DNA from: Flavicella sp042091695
Lineage (GTDB): Bacteria > Bacteroidota > Bacteroidia > Flavobacteriales > Flavobacteriaceae
Direction of reading: 5' to 3'
DNA: 40,488 nt
NCBI GenBank assembly: GCA_042091695.1
Contig: JBELHA010000027.1
Span: 1-40,488, forward strand
Notes under the pieces: generated by a model
The model's database searches: none
The model's input: the letters and a program-made list of their open reading frames with translations, nothing else
What the model was told of the DNA's origin: nothing
Translations under genes and position numbers: made by a program
Shown: positions 1 to 10,100 of the stretch, one piece after another
Position numbering within the stretch: the stretch's first letter is position 1
Layout: the number at the start of each line of letters is the position of its first letter

Positions 1-1288
1 CTGGCTTTGGATGAACATGCACAAAATCCACATTCCAACCACTATAATTGGGCATTGACCAAGCGAACTCTCCTGGAGAATACTTATCTGATTTTGTGAT
101 ATAACCACCGGAAAGTTTTGGAAAACTGTTGTGATCTTCATCTATTTTTTCAATATCAATTCGATCCCCATCTGCTTTTAATTTTTCTTGCAACACATAA
201 ATACCCTGGTAATTATCATTGAGAACAACTTCACAATAACGTCCTTTTGCAGCATATTGACCTATATTGTTGGATAGTTTATAACTTACATAATCTCTTA
301 CAAATGTAGTATCAAAGGCGATACCGCTCAGAATCCAATCATTTTCTTTGGCCATGCCTAATAACTTGACGTTTTTCTTTTCATCATCACTGTCATAGGT
401 TGTCAAAGAATATTGTTGTTTGGAAAAAAAGGTCGAACTCGACCCCCTAACTTCAATTTTTATAGGGCCTTCGTGGTCTAAAAAGTCTTCATTTCCCTTG
501 TCGGCCACTAAATTTCGTTCTCCATCTGGACGCTCCACAATCTGTATTACAGCATTTATTTTAGGTTCATCAGGGATTTGTTGCCCTCCCTCTGTTTCTA
601 AAAAAACGATTGGTAAATTAGAAGATTCAAAAGTTATCGGTTGGTTTGCAGGTGCTTGAAACCAGAAAGGGGGTTCGTTGTAGACAAAACCGTCACCTTC
701 CATTTTAACTGACAATACAGGAAGTGCTGTTAAATCTGAGGAACCTAATGATTCGTTATGTACTTGTACTGCTAATACATTGGTGCCATTGCGTAATAAC
801 GAGGGAGTTACTATAAAACGTTCTGGCACACCACCTCTATAAAAATTAGCCTCATGGATATCATCACTTGTTTGATCAAATGCAACTGGATCTCCTGATA
901 ATAAACTTCTCGCAATTTCTTGGCCGTTTAAATAAGCTACAAAACCATCATCATAATCCATATCCAACACCAACTCTTTGATGACTGCTGTGTTTTGAAT
1001 TTCAAAATTCAAACGCATGTACACTGAAATTAAATTAGGATCTGTTTGAGTTGCATCGTCAGCATCTCCATATCCAAACCCTGAAGGACCCGAATTCCAT
1101 TCTGACACATCAAAACTCGAAGAGTTCCAATTTGAAGAAGGTTGAGATGTAGGTTGTATATAAGACCAATTACTTCCTGGCATCACTACTGTTTCCCAAT
1201 GGTAATTTTGGGCTACGGTAGCTTGGAAACATAAAATAAAAGAACAAATTAAGAGAATCGGACTGAAAACAATTTTTGAAATACACAT
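1..1288 (-). CDS. CotH-family secreted protein (partial, 3' end outside window)
   Basis: An open frame starts at the ATG at 1288 on the minus strand and runs without a stop to the left edge, giving 429 codons. The N-terminus is a signal peptide (hydrophobic core, then FQATVAQ). Residues about 25-200 look like a beta-sandwich with DYDDGFVAYLNGQEIAR and NVLAVQVHN, a pattern common in secreted multidomain proteins of this phylum. From about residue 275 the CotH kinase-like domain begins: RGSSS at 281-285, then FSKQQYSLTTYD, NDWILSG, RDYVSYKLS and GIYVLQEKLK. CotH proteins are kinase-fold enzymes; spore-coat CotH phosphorylates proteins, but the role of secreted flavobacterial members is not established. 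The gene is divergent from the regulator at 1529, separated by 240 bp, so it may share that control region. The C-terminus is not visible, so whether it carries a T9SS domain is unknown. Confidence 0.85.
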   Translation of the reverse strand, partial: MCISKIVFSPILLICSFILCFQATVAQNYHWETVVMPGSNWSYIQPTSQPSSNWNSSSFDVSEWNSGPSGFGYGDADDATQTDPNLISVYMRLNFEIQNTAVIKELVLDMDYDDGFVAYLNGQEIARSLLSGDPVAFDQTSDDIHEANFYRGGVPERFIVTPSLLRNGTNVLAVQVHNESLGSSDLTALPVLSVKMEGDGFVYNEPPFWFQAPANQPITFESSNLPIVFLETEGGQQIPDEPKINAVIQIVERPDGERNLVADKGNEDFLDHEGPIKIEVRGSSSTFFSKQQYSLTTYDSDDEKKNVKLLGMAKENDWILSGIAFDTTFVRDYVSYKLSNNIGQYAAKGRYCEVVLNDNYQGIYVLQEKLKADGDRIDIEKIDEDHNSFPKLSGGYITKSDKYSPGEFAWSMPNYSGWNVDFVHVHPKP

Positions 1289-1528
1289 AGGATTAAATAG
1301 TAGTTTATTACACTTAAACCTAACAAGTTACGGAAAAATAAAAAATAAAACTAAAAGCTCTACGAGAAGGTATATTGTATCGATGAACTGTATTATTACG
1401 CTAATAAGACGACAAGATAACTTCACGTTCAAAGAGCATCATATAATAGAAACCAATAGAATACTTCAACTCATTTTTCTTTATCTTTGATAAGAACCAA
1501 AACAAAAAACCATCAGACCCCCTTAGAT

Positions 1529-4411
1529 ATGTTCAAAAGAAATTTAATTATCGTTGTTTTACTTTTGATTTCCCTTGAGATATATTGTCAGGTCACACCA
1601 CTTCCTGGAACTCCATTTGTGAAAAATTTCACAGAAGAAGCTGTCAATTTTAACTTGACTATTCATGATATCTCTCAAAACGATAACGGGATTCTTTACT
1701 TTGCAACACCTGGAGCACTTTTAGAATTTGACGGTGAAAGATGGCATAAACACAACTATAAATCTGAATCTGATTTAAGGGCAGTATATTTTAAAGATGA
1801 TAAACACATCTACACATCTGGACACGGTGGCTTTGGATTCTGGTCTAGCAACCAACTTGGACAGCTAGACTATACCAGTTTATTTTTCAAACAACCTCAA
1901 AAGGAGGCTCCATTGTTGCCCATCTTTTCAAACATCAATGAAGTTGATGGGAAAATATTGTTTCAATCATTTCAACAAATAATTAGCTACGACCCTGAGA
2001 CAAAAAAAACAGAAACGATGAATGCCCAAAGAGGTTTTGAAAAATTAATCGTTACAGAAGGGCGAGCATTTATTCAAGATAATAGTATAGGGTTGTTTGA
2101 GATTATTGGTAACAAACTCAGTCTTGTTGAAGGTACCGCAAACACAAAAATGAAAATTGTTAATATATTTTCTAAAAAGAATGGTGCACTGACCATTGTT
2201 ACTAAAAACAATGGGTTTTGGACATTAAAGAATGCAACTCTTCTCAAAAACAATTGGTCGATAAACAAATTCATTGAAACACATATCGCTAATGAAGTAG
2301 AAAAATTAGGAAATGAAAAATTCATTGTAGGGACTTTAAGAAAAGGAATCTTTGTGGTGAATTCATCTGGAGAAGTTTTACTGCACCAACAAAAGAAAAA
2401 CGGTCTTTTAAACAATAGTATCAAAACAATTTTTACGGATGCCAACAAACATGTCTGGTTGGGTATGGAGAATGGTATAAGTTACCTACAAACTGGTAGC
2501 AACAACAATTATCTACTAGATTACGATGGTACATTTGGCACTGTTTACACTAGCTTACTACTTGAAAACACACTTTATATAGGAACCAATCAAGGTCTGT
2601 TTTTCAAGAATATCCTAAACCCTGATTCAGAAATCAAACTCATTGAAACGAGTGTCGGACAAATTTGGAAACTAGAAAAGATCAACAACACGATTCTTGT
2701 TGGAACTGATCAAGGGATATATAGTTTGAAAAACAAAAAATTAAAGCTTATTCATAAAGAAGGGGGGGCTTGGCTATTTAAAAGGCATCCTAAATTTGAG
2801 AGAATTCTATATGTTGGGTTTTATTCAGGAATTGGCGTATTTAAATTCATAAATAACAGTTGGGTCTTTCAAAAAAAATGGAATAATTATGGGGAATCGT
2901 CTCGGTTCATTGAATTTGATAAATTTGCAGACCTCTGGGTTTCTCACCCTTCAAAAGGGTACTATAGGCTGCATCTTTCAGAAAACGGGATGGACTTAAT
3001 TAATTATGAATTTTATGGAATAGACCAAGCCAATGTAGCAACATTTGCATACCTCTGTAAAATTGACGAAACATTGGTTTTTTTCAATCCTAAAGGATTT
3101 TTCAATTACGATCATTTAGAAAATTCTTTTAGCCCTCATAAATACGCAGCGACCTTATTTAAAAACACACAAAATATAAATTGTATTGTTCAAGATGGAA
3201 ATACATTTTGGTACTCGACCCCAAACAGTCTTGGGTATATCAAAAGAAATCGCAATAAATTTGAAAATTATAAGAGTGACTTTTACGCTGTAAGAAACAA
3301 ACACCTTAATGATTTCAATAAGTTTGAAAAAATAAATGACTCAGTGGTTGCCCTTGGAATCAATAATGGAGTAATTTTCCATGCTCACAAACAAAACAAC
3401 AACAACAGCAACAACAAAGATAAAATTGTCAAACCCACAATTCGATCGATTCAATTTATCAGTAAGAAAGATTCTATCGCAAGTTTTGCTCAAAAAGGAA
3501 GAGTTATTGAAATTCCACATGGAAACAACTTTCTTAAAATGGCACTAGCAATGCCAAAAACACCTTTAGCAAATTCTTATAAAGTTCAATACAAGCTCTC
3601 AGGACTCAGTAATGAGTGGTCTACATGGGAATATGTTTCTGAGCTCAACTTCCCAGGACTATCTGCTGGAAATTATCGCTTTGAAATTCGTTCTGGTAGT
3701 GAAAATGAAACCCCTTCAGACATTACAAGCCTGAACTTTTATATAAAATCACCTTGGTATCTTTCTAGTTACGCAATAACTGTTTACATAATTACATTCC
3801 TACTCATTAATCTTTTTTATCGTATTTATTTTAAAAAGAAAAGTGAAATACAAATCACATCACTCAAGCAAACAGAAGCAAATAAAAGAAAATCACAAGA
3901 AGAACAGTTCAAATTAGAAAAGTTAGAAACAGAAAAAGAAATGCTATTGCTGAGAGAAGAAAACCTGAACCTAGAATTGAAAAAGAAAAATGCAGCCATA
4001 GCATCCTCAACATTAAACAATATCAAGAAAAATGAACTGTTGATCGATTTGATCAAAGACATCAAAAAAATTGACGATGAATTGGTCAATAGCGCATTAC
4101 ACTATCCGATTAAAAAAGTAGTCAAAAAAATAAACCACCATCTTGTTGACAAAGAAGACTGGCTCACATTTCAATTGCATTTTACTAACTCTCACTCTGA
4201 GTTTTTCAAGAATCTAAGGCAAAAACATCCTGACTTGTCGTCCAACGAAATCAAACTGAGTGCCTATCTAAAATTAAACCTATCCTCTAAGGAGATTGCA
4301 TCATTAATGAACATAGCGATTACTAGTGTTGAACAAAGTCGCTACAGGTTGCGAAAAAAATTCAACCTTGAAAAAGAAATGAAGTTATCAAATTACATAC
4401 AAAAGTTTTAA
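1529..4411 (+). CDS. Membrane-spanning PUL regulator: beta-propeller sensor, Y_Y_Y domain, TM, coiled coil, LuxR-type HTH
   Basis: This 960-residue protein probably senses glycan fragments in the periplasm and controls the adjacent beta-glucan operon. I chose the ATG at 1529 because the signal peptide MFKRNLIIVVLLLISLEIYCQ starts there; an in-frame TTG at 1487 would add 14 hydrophilic residues. Repeats such as HVWLGMENGISYLQ and FWYSTPNSLGYI fit a two-component-regulator-type propeller over about 25-660. A triple-Tyr (Y_Y_Y) domain follows at about 675-740 (YKLSGLSNEWSTWEY). One membrane helix lies at about 742-766, a charged coiled coil at about 770-850, and a LuxR/GerE-like helix-turn-helix at about 895-955 (LSSNEIKLSAYLKLNLSSKE, then IASLMNIAITSVEQSRYRLR). 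There is no histidine kinase or receiver domain, so it is not a classical hybrid two-component system. It probably acts as a one-component transmembrane regulator. It lies 211 bp upstream of the operon on the same strand. Confidence 0.88.
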   Translation: MFKRNLIIVVLLLISLEIYCQVTPLPGTPFVKNFTEEAVNFNLTIHDISQNDNGILYFATPGALLEFDGERWHKHNYKSESDLRAVYFKDDKHIYTSGHGGFGFWSSNQLGQLDYTSLFFKQPQKEAPLLPIFSNINEVDGKILFQSFQQIISYDPETKKTETMNAQRGFEKLIVTEGRAFIQDNSIGLFEIIGNKLSLVEGTANTKMKIVNIFSKKNGALTIVTKNNGFWTLKNATLLKNNWSINKFIETHIANEVEKLGNEKFIVGTLRKGIFVVNSSGEVLLHQQKKNGLLNNSIKTIFTDANKHVWLGMENGISYLQTGSNNNYLLDYDGTFGTVYTSLLLENTLYIGTNQGLFFKNILNPDSEIKLIETSVGQIWKLEKINNTILVGTDQGIYSLKNKKLKLIHKEGGAWLFKRHPKFERILYVGFYSGIGVFKFINNSWVFQKKWNNYGESSRFIEFDKFADLWVSHPSKGYYRLHLSENGMDLINYEFYGIDQANVATFAYLCKIDETLVFFNPKGFFNYDHLENSFSPHKYAATLFKNTQNINCIVQDGNTFWYSTPNSLGYIKRNRNKFENYKSDFYAVRNKHLNDFNKFEKINDSVVALGINNGVIFHAHKQNNNNSNNKDKIVKPTIRSIQFISKKDSIASFAQKGRVIEIPHGNNFLKMALAMPKTPLANSYKVQYKLSGLSNEWSTWEYVSELNFPGLSAGNYRFEIRSGSENETPSDITSLNFYIKSPWYLSSYAITVYIITFLLINLFYRIYFKKKSEIQITSLKQTEANKRKSQEEQFKLEKLETEKEMLLLREENLNLELKKKNAAIASSTLNNIKKNELLIDLIKDIKKIDDELVNSALHYPIKKVVKKINHHLVDKEDWLTFQLHFTNSHSEFFKNLRQKHPDLSSNEIKLSAYLKLNLSSKEIASLMNIAITSVEQSRYRLRKKFNLEKEMKLSNYIQKF

Positions 4412-4456
4412 ATAAAATATAAACAACTGATTTACAGTGTTTAAACTTTAATTAAC

Positions 4457-4511
4457 AAAGTATTTGTAGAGGTAAAAAAAACAAACAGAAGTAGTTTTGT
4501 AGAGGTTTAAA
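4457..4511 (+). promoter_or_regulatory. Tandem direct repeat (candidate operator) with candidate promoter element
   Basis: Two exact copies of TTTGTAGAGGT lie at 4463-4473 and 4496-4506, 33 bp apart (about three helical turns). The similarity extends outward (AAGTA before, AAA after) with a one-base indel. TAGTTTTG at 4492-4499 matches the Bacteroidota -7 consensus TAnnTTTG, and TTG at 4464-4466 could be a -33 element, although the 25-bp spacer is long. The site sits between the regulator gene and its presumed target operon. Binding by that regulator is inference from position. Confidence 0.5.
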
Positions 4512-4622
4512 AATTGTTTTTTTGATACAATAAATAGAAATTTGTTAAAGTTGATTTGATAATCATTAACCAGTATATCATTTCATTATACATAAAACTA
4601 ACTTTTAACTAAACTATTTACC

Positions 4623-7067
4623 ATGAGAAAAAAACTACTCTCAATTCTATTGGTATCTTTTGGGCTATTGCAGGCTCAAGAGGTTACACACATAGATTTC
4701 GACACAAACAATGCAGACATTGTTTTCAACAGCTGGAATACTTCATCTACATTTTCCAAGATAATGAATCCACATATAGATCCTAGTAATCCGAACAATG
4801 CTGACAATCCGTCGGGATTTGTCGGGCAGTTTACTGCAGGAAGTGACAATGGAATAGGAATTGGAATTATCAACTCGACAAGTGTTTTTCAAATGCCATT
4901 CAACTTGGAAAACAATGCTGTCTTTAGCATGAAAGTCTTTTCTGAAGAAGAAATCAAAGTAACTTTTCACTTAGAAAACTCTCCTGATTGGGGAAACAAC
5001 CTTGAAGTGGATGCAAATATTGGCGCTGATGACATCAACAAATGGACTACGCTAACCTTTGACTTTAGTGAATATTCAAATATTTACATGAACAATATTG
5101 TCATCAAAATTGGAGGAGACAATACACAATCAGGAGACACGTATCTATTTGATGACATCAAAGGACCTGAAATGTATACTGCACCAGCACTCATGCTTAC
5201 TCCTAAGAGCGGATCCGAAGACATAACTATCAATACCAACTTAGAAATTACCACAAACAGTAAGTTTAGAAATCTAGACGATTCAGACATTTCTGATTTA
5301 TCCACAATAATTTCTATAAAAAAGGGAGATGAAAATGGAGATGCTATTGCTTTTACAGCTGAAATCAATGGGGACAAAAATAAAATTACAATCAATCCAA
5401 CTAATGATTTGGAGAATGGTACTACCTATTGGTATGGAATCGTTGACGGCAGTATTGAATACGATACAGATACGGCTGTAACAGGAGTGCATGCTAGTTT
5501 TACCACTAAAGCAGCAGTAACTGGTGACATCAATGAAGTATTGTTTGATTTTGATGCCAACAACGGTGATATAGGATTTAGTTCTTGGGGTGGAACAGAA
5601 TTTGAAAAAATTGAAAACCCAGACAAATCAGGAATCAATACATCTGATTATGTCGGAAAATACATACATGGAGGAAACGATTCAGGGTTGCAAAACAATC
5701 TCGTAGACGAAAAAACAACATTAGAGCCTTTTGACTTTTCCGAAACTCCATTTATCAAAGTAAAAGTTTGGGTATCCAAACCTGTTGCTGTTTCTGTAAA
5801 ACTTCAAAACGAGCCTAATTGGTGGGAAGGACATGAACAAAAAATAGAGGTGACAGAAACTGGTAAATGGGTGGAAGTTGTCTTTAATTTTGGAGCGATT
5901 ACCGCAAGTAATTATGACAGAGCGCAAATTTATTTTGACAAAGAAAGGGTTGCAGGTTCTGAAAAAGGAGACATTTTTTATTTTGACGATTACATGAAGA
6001 GTAATGTAGCTCCTGCTGTAGAAAAGTCTATGAGCCCTGCACAAGGAGTAACCGATGTAGCCTTGAATGCAAAACCTACCTTGTCTTCTAACTTTTCGTT
6101 TAGAAACCTAGACAATACAACAATTACGGATATCTCAGCCCATGTAGAATTGAGAGAAAATGATGCCACTGGTATGCTTGTACCTAGTACTGCAAGTCTA
6201 GATGATAGCAATGCTAAAATTACCATAACACCTAATGAGCTATTAAAAACGAGTACTACCTATTGGTATGGTATCGTTGATGGTGCGATTGAATACAAAG
6301 AGAATGACACTGCAGTGACAGATTTCCACGGAACATTCACAACGACTGCAACAGAAATTGCAATTAGCATGTACAATGACTTTGACGGTGTCAATTTGAC
6401 TACTATGACAGAAACAATGGGAGATCCTGCTGCTATGTTAGAAACTGTTGCCGATCCAACCGACGCTAACAATATGGTTGGAAAATGGCAGAAAGGTGAC
6501 TCATGGGGAGGATGGGAAAGAATCCACTTGGAATTGAACGAAGCCTTTGATGCCTCTCAAGGTGACTTCTTCTCTTTCCGTGTATACTCTCCAGTAAAAA
6601 CAGGAATCCGTTTCAAAGTAGCCAACGCCAAAGAGGACGGTGATATCGTAGCACAATTGGAGGTTGACGAAGAAATCATCTTTGAAAATCAATGGCAAAC
6701 AGTGTACTTAAACACTTCAGAATTGGCTGACGGTGTTGATTTCAAACACATCTTTATTTTCTTAGGAAGAGGTGCCAGTCAAAATACTACCTTCTATATC
6801 GATGATATTAAAGGACCTGCATTGAAAGGAACTGCCTCTATCAACAGTATTGGAAAAGTAGCCTTTGGCATGTATCCAAACCCTGCTAGTACACATGTAC
6901 AGTTTACAAATGTAGAAGATGGAGCAGCTGTTGAAATCTTAGACAGTAGCGCCAAAGTAGTTCATAGAACTTCTGTATCAGGGAATAGTATCTCTGTTGA
7001 AAACCTACAACCTGGACTCTATATTATCGGAGTCAACGGTACTTACCAAAAACTGATCAAACAATAA
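4623..7067 (+). CDS. T9SS-secreted multimodular glycan-binding protein, first gene of the beta-glucan operon
   Basis: The 814-residue protein has a signal peptide (MRKKLLSILLVSFGLLQAQ) and alternating modules. Three jelly-roll-like modules lie at about 20-185, 302-465 and 580-738; each has a fold-closing motif of the DDIKGP kind (LFDDIKGP, FYFDDYMKS, FYIDDIKGP). Between them are two Ig-like domains (about 188-298 and 467-577) that both end in TTYWYGIVDG(S/A)IEY. A T9SS sorting domain fills about 745-814 (MYPNPAS to YQKLIKQ). No catalytic motif was seen. The likely role is capture of glucan at the cell surface or in the medium, inferred from the modules and from its position 74 bp before susC. 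The two Ig-like copies and the DDIKGP-type modules indicate internal duplication. The exact carbohydrate-binding families cannot be assigned by eye. Confidence 0.8.
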   Translation: MRKKLLSILLVSFGLLQAQEVTHIDFDTNNADIVFNSWNTSSTFSKIMNPHIDPSNPNNADNPSGFVGQFTAGSDNGIGIGIINSTSVFQMPFNLENNAVFSMKVFSEEEIKVTFHLENSPDWGNNLEVDANIGADDINKWTTLTFDFSEYSNIYMNNIVIKIGGDNTQSGDTYLFDDIKGPEMYTAPALMLTPKSGSEDITINTNLEITTNSKFRNLDDSDISDLSTIISIKKGDENGDAIAFTAEINGDKNKITINPTNDLENGTTYWYGIVDGSIEYDTDTAVTGVHASFTTKAAVTGDINEVLFDFDANNGDIGFSSWGGTEFEKIENPDKSGINTSDYVGKYIHGGNDSGLQNNLVDEKTTLEPFDFSETPFIKVKVWVSKPVAVSVKLQNEPNWWEGHEQKIEVTETGKWVEVVFNFGAITASNYDRAQIYFDKERVAGSEKGDIFYFDDYMKSNVAPAVEKSMSPAQGVTDVALNAKPTLSSNFSFRNLDNTTITDISAHVELRENDATGMLVPSTASLDDSNAKITITPNELLKTSTTYWYGIVDGAIEYKENDTAVTDFHGTFTTTATEIAISMYNDFDGVNLTTMTETMGDPAAMLETVADPTDANNMVGKWQKGDSWGGWERIHLELNEAFDASQGDFFSFRVYSPVKTGIRFKVANAKEDGDIVAQLEVDEEIIFENQWQTVYLNTSELADGVDFKHIFIFLGRGASQNTTFYIDDIKGPALKGTASINSIGKVAFGMYPNPASTHVQFTNVEDGAAVEILDSSAKVVHRTSVSGNSISVENLQPGLYIIGVNGTYQKLIKQ

Positions 7068-7092
7068 TTTTTTTTTTAATATTTTAAATTAT

Positions 7093-7126
7093 AGCACAAC
7101 AGAAAATTAATTTTTTCTGTTGTGCT
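7093..7126 (+). promoter_or_regulatory. Intercistronic hairpin upstream of susC
   Basis: AGCACAACAGAAAA at 7093-7106 pairs perfectly with TTTTCTGTTGTGCT at 7113-7126 across a six-base loop. This is a strong 14-bp stem only 16 bp before the susC ATG at 7142. No U-tract follows the stem, and ten T residues precede it at about 7069-7078, so it is not a textbook intrinsic terminator in the plus direction. It may stabilise or attenuate the transcript and so set the SusC level relative to the upstream binding protein. Confidence 0.6.
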
Positions 7127-7141
7127 TATAAATAATACTCA

Positions 7142-10100
7142 ATGAATAAAGCAACGAGATTTGTATATAATATACTGCCATTCTTCGCTTTTTTTCTTTC
7201 ATGTACGCTCTATTCTCAATCGGGAATTATATCGGGTGAAATCTATGACGACTCAGGAAACCAACTTCCTGGAGTATCAGTCATCGTAGAAGGAACAAGC
7301 AATGGGACATCTACTAATTTTGATGGTAAGTATGTATTGAATATCAAAAAAGCAGCAGCTACTTTGGTATTCTCATATATCGGGTTTGAAACCCAAAAAA
7401 TAAAAGTTGGCAACCAAAAAGAAATCAATATCATCTTAAAGGAAAGCTCTAGCCAACTTGAAGAAGTTCAGGTAGTAGCCTTTTCCAAACAAAAGAAAAA
7501 CAGTGTCATCGGTTCGATCACGACCTTAAAGGCATCTGAATTAAAACAACCCACTTCCAATATTACCAATGCACTCGCTGGTAAAATATCAGGTCTTATC
7601 TCCTACCAAAGATCAGGAGAGCCTGGTGAAGACAATGCAGCCTTCTTTATCCGTGGTGTCACCACTTTTGGATTCAATAACAGTCCTTTAATTCTATTGG
7701 ATGGATTGCAAATTACCGCCAACGATCTCGCACGCTTGGAACCAGACAATATCGCTTCTTTTTCAATCATGAAGGATGCAACCGCTACCTCTCTTTATGG
7801 AGCCAGAGGTGCCAACGGAGTTGTCTTGGTAACTACCAAAGAAGGAAAAAAAGGAAAAGCAAAAATATCGATACGCTATGAAAACAATTTCTCTAGCCCT
7901 TCCAAAGTGAATAGCTTCTTAGGTGCTGTAGACTATATGGAACTCTACAACAGAGCCGAACGTATGAGAGACCCTTCTGCGAACCTTCTGTACTCTAAAC
8001 AAAAGATTGAAGGTACTAGAAATGGATTGAATCCAAATCTATATCCAGACATCAATTGGTTTGACGAATTGTTTACCGACTATGCACACAACAAACGTTT
8101 TAATGTAAATATCAACGGTGGTGGAGAAGTTGCACAGTATTATTTGGCAATCACTAGTGCCAATGAACGCGGAGTATTAAAGGTGGACCCTCTTAACAAT
8201 TTCAATAATAATATTGATATCAATCGCTCCAATTTAAGGGCCAACATTAACATCAACTTGACAAAAACCACAAAGGTTTCTACCAAATTTTATTCCCTAT
8301 TCCAAAGATACAACGGTCCTATTGTGAGTGCTTCTGATATTTTTAGACAAGTCGCACAGGCCAATCCGGCAAACTTCCCAAAAGTCTATGATACGGATGA
8401 AATCACACAATTTTACAACCATACCTTGTTTGGAAACAAAGGAAATGGTGGGTTTTCAAATCCTTATGCTGAAAGTGTACGTGGTTTCAAGGATCGTTTT
8501 AGCAACACTACCTTGGCACAGTTTCAAATCAAGCAAAAACTAGATTTTATTACAGAAGGTTTGCAATTCCGAGGTATGGCCTCTGTTAGGACCTATACTG
8601 AAAATCAAAATGAACGCAGTTTTACACCCTTCTTTTATGGTGCCAACGAAGTTGAAACAGAAAGTGGTATTGAAAACACGACCTATTTGATCAGCGAAGG
8701 GACCGAATTTTTGAACGACCCTACTGTATCTAACTATAGTAATAGTAACTTTTACTACGAAGGAGTCCTAGAATACAACCGTAGTTTTGACGAAAAACAC
8801 GACGTCAGTGGCTTGTTAGTGACCTATTTCCAAGAAGCCTTGAATACTATTGGAGGAGGCACCGCTTTTTCTACGCTTCCCTCTAGAAATATGGGAATAT
8901 CAGGGAGAGCATCTTACAACTATGACAAAAGATATTTTGGAGAATTTAACTTTGGTTATAATGGTTCCGAAAAATTTGCTGAAAAAAATCGTTTTGGCTT
9001 TTTCCCCTCTATTGGAATGGGGTGGATTTTGTCTAACGAACCTTTCTTTGAAAAGGCGCTACCAGACGTAAATCTATTCAAACTTAGATATACTTACGGT
9101 TTGGTTGGTAATGACGGTATTTCAAGTGCCAGCGATCGTTTCTTTTACCTTTCAGATGTCAACCTCAACAACGGAGGAACGGGCTATACTTTTGGAACTA
9201 CCTACAACAACTACTACAATGGTTTCAATATCAACCGTTATGCCAATGAAAATGTAAGTTGGGAAATTGCGACCAAATCCAATATTGGTTTGGAATTGGG
9301 ATTATTCAACAAAGCCAACCTGCAAGCTGATTTTTTCACAGAAAACAGAAGAAATATCTACATGGAAAGACAGTACATCCCTGAAACTTCAGGTTTGACA
9401 ACTGGTATCAGTAGTAATATAGGAGAAGTTAAGTCTAAAGGAATTGACCTTTCTTTAGATTTCAATCATGCGTTTAGCGGTGATTTTTACATCACTGCAA
9501 GAGGAAATTTCACCTATGCTACTAACGAAATATTGATCAATGGAGAACCTGAGTTACTCAATGAAAACTTAAGTAGAATTGGACATCCAGTCAACCAACA
9601 ATGGGGTTATGTAGCCGAGCGTCTTTTTGTAGATCAAGAAGATATCGACAACTCACCAGAGCAATTCAACGGTTTTTCAACAACGAATGCCTATTTGCCT
9701 GGAGATATTAAATACAAAGACATCAATGAAGATGGTGTTATCAATGAATTGGATCAGACAGCAATAGGAAAGCCGAGCGTACCGGAGATAGTTTATGGTT
9801 TTGGGTTCTCAACAGTGTATAAAGATTTTGATTTTTCAGTCTTTATGCAGGGGTCCGCTCGGTCTTCCTTTTTTATCAATCCAAACGATATCTCGCCTTT
9901 TGTAAACGAGCGAAATGCCTTGAGTATTATTGCCGACAACCACTGGTCTGAAGCCAATCCAGATCCAAATGCATTTTGGCCGAGATTGTCAACCTATCAA
10001 ATTGACAACAATGAAAAAACGTCTACTTGGTGGATGCGTGACGGTGATTTCCTACGATTGAAAAGCTTGGAGTTTGGTTATACCATTCCAGCTGCTACAG

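Noticed and set aside
420..659. Small plus-strand frame of 79 codons
   Set aside because: It lies antisense within the CotH-family gene, has no recognisable features and is explained as a shadow frame.
1487..1528. TTG start for the regulator, 14 codons upstream
   Set aside because: The extension is hydrophilic and would bury the signal peptide that starts exactly at the ATG at 1529.
5721..6044. Antisense frame of 107 codons within the glycan-binding protein gene
   Set aside because: It has no start context, no family resemblance and composition typical of a reverse-complement shadow.
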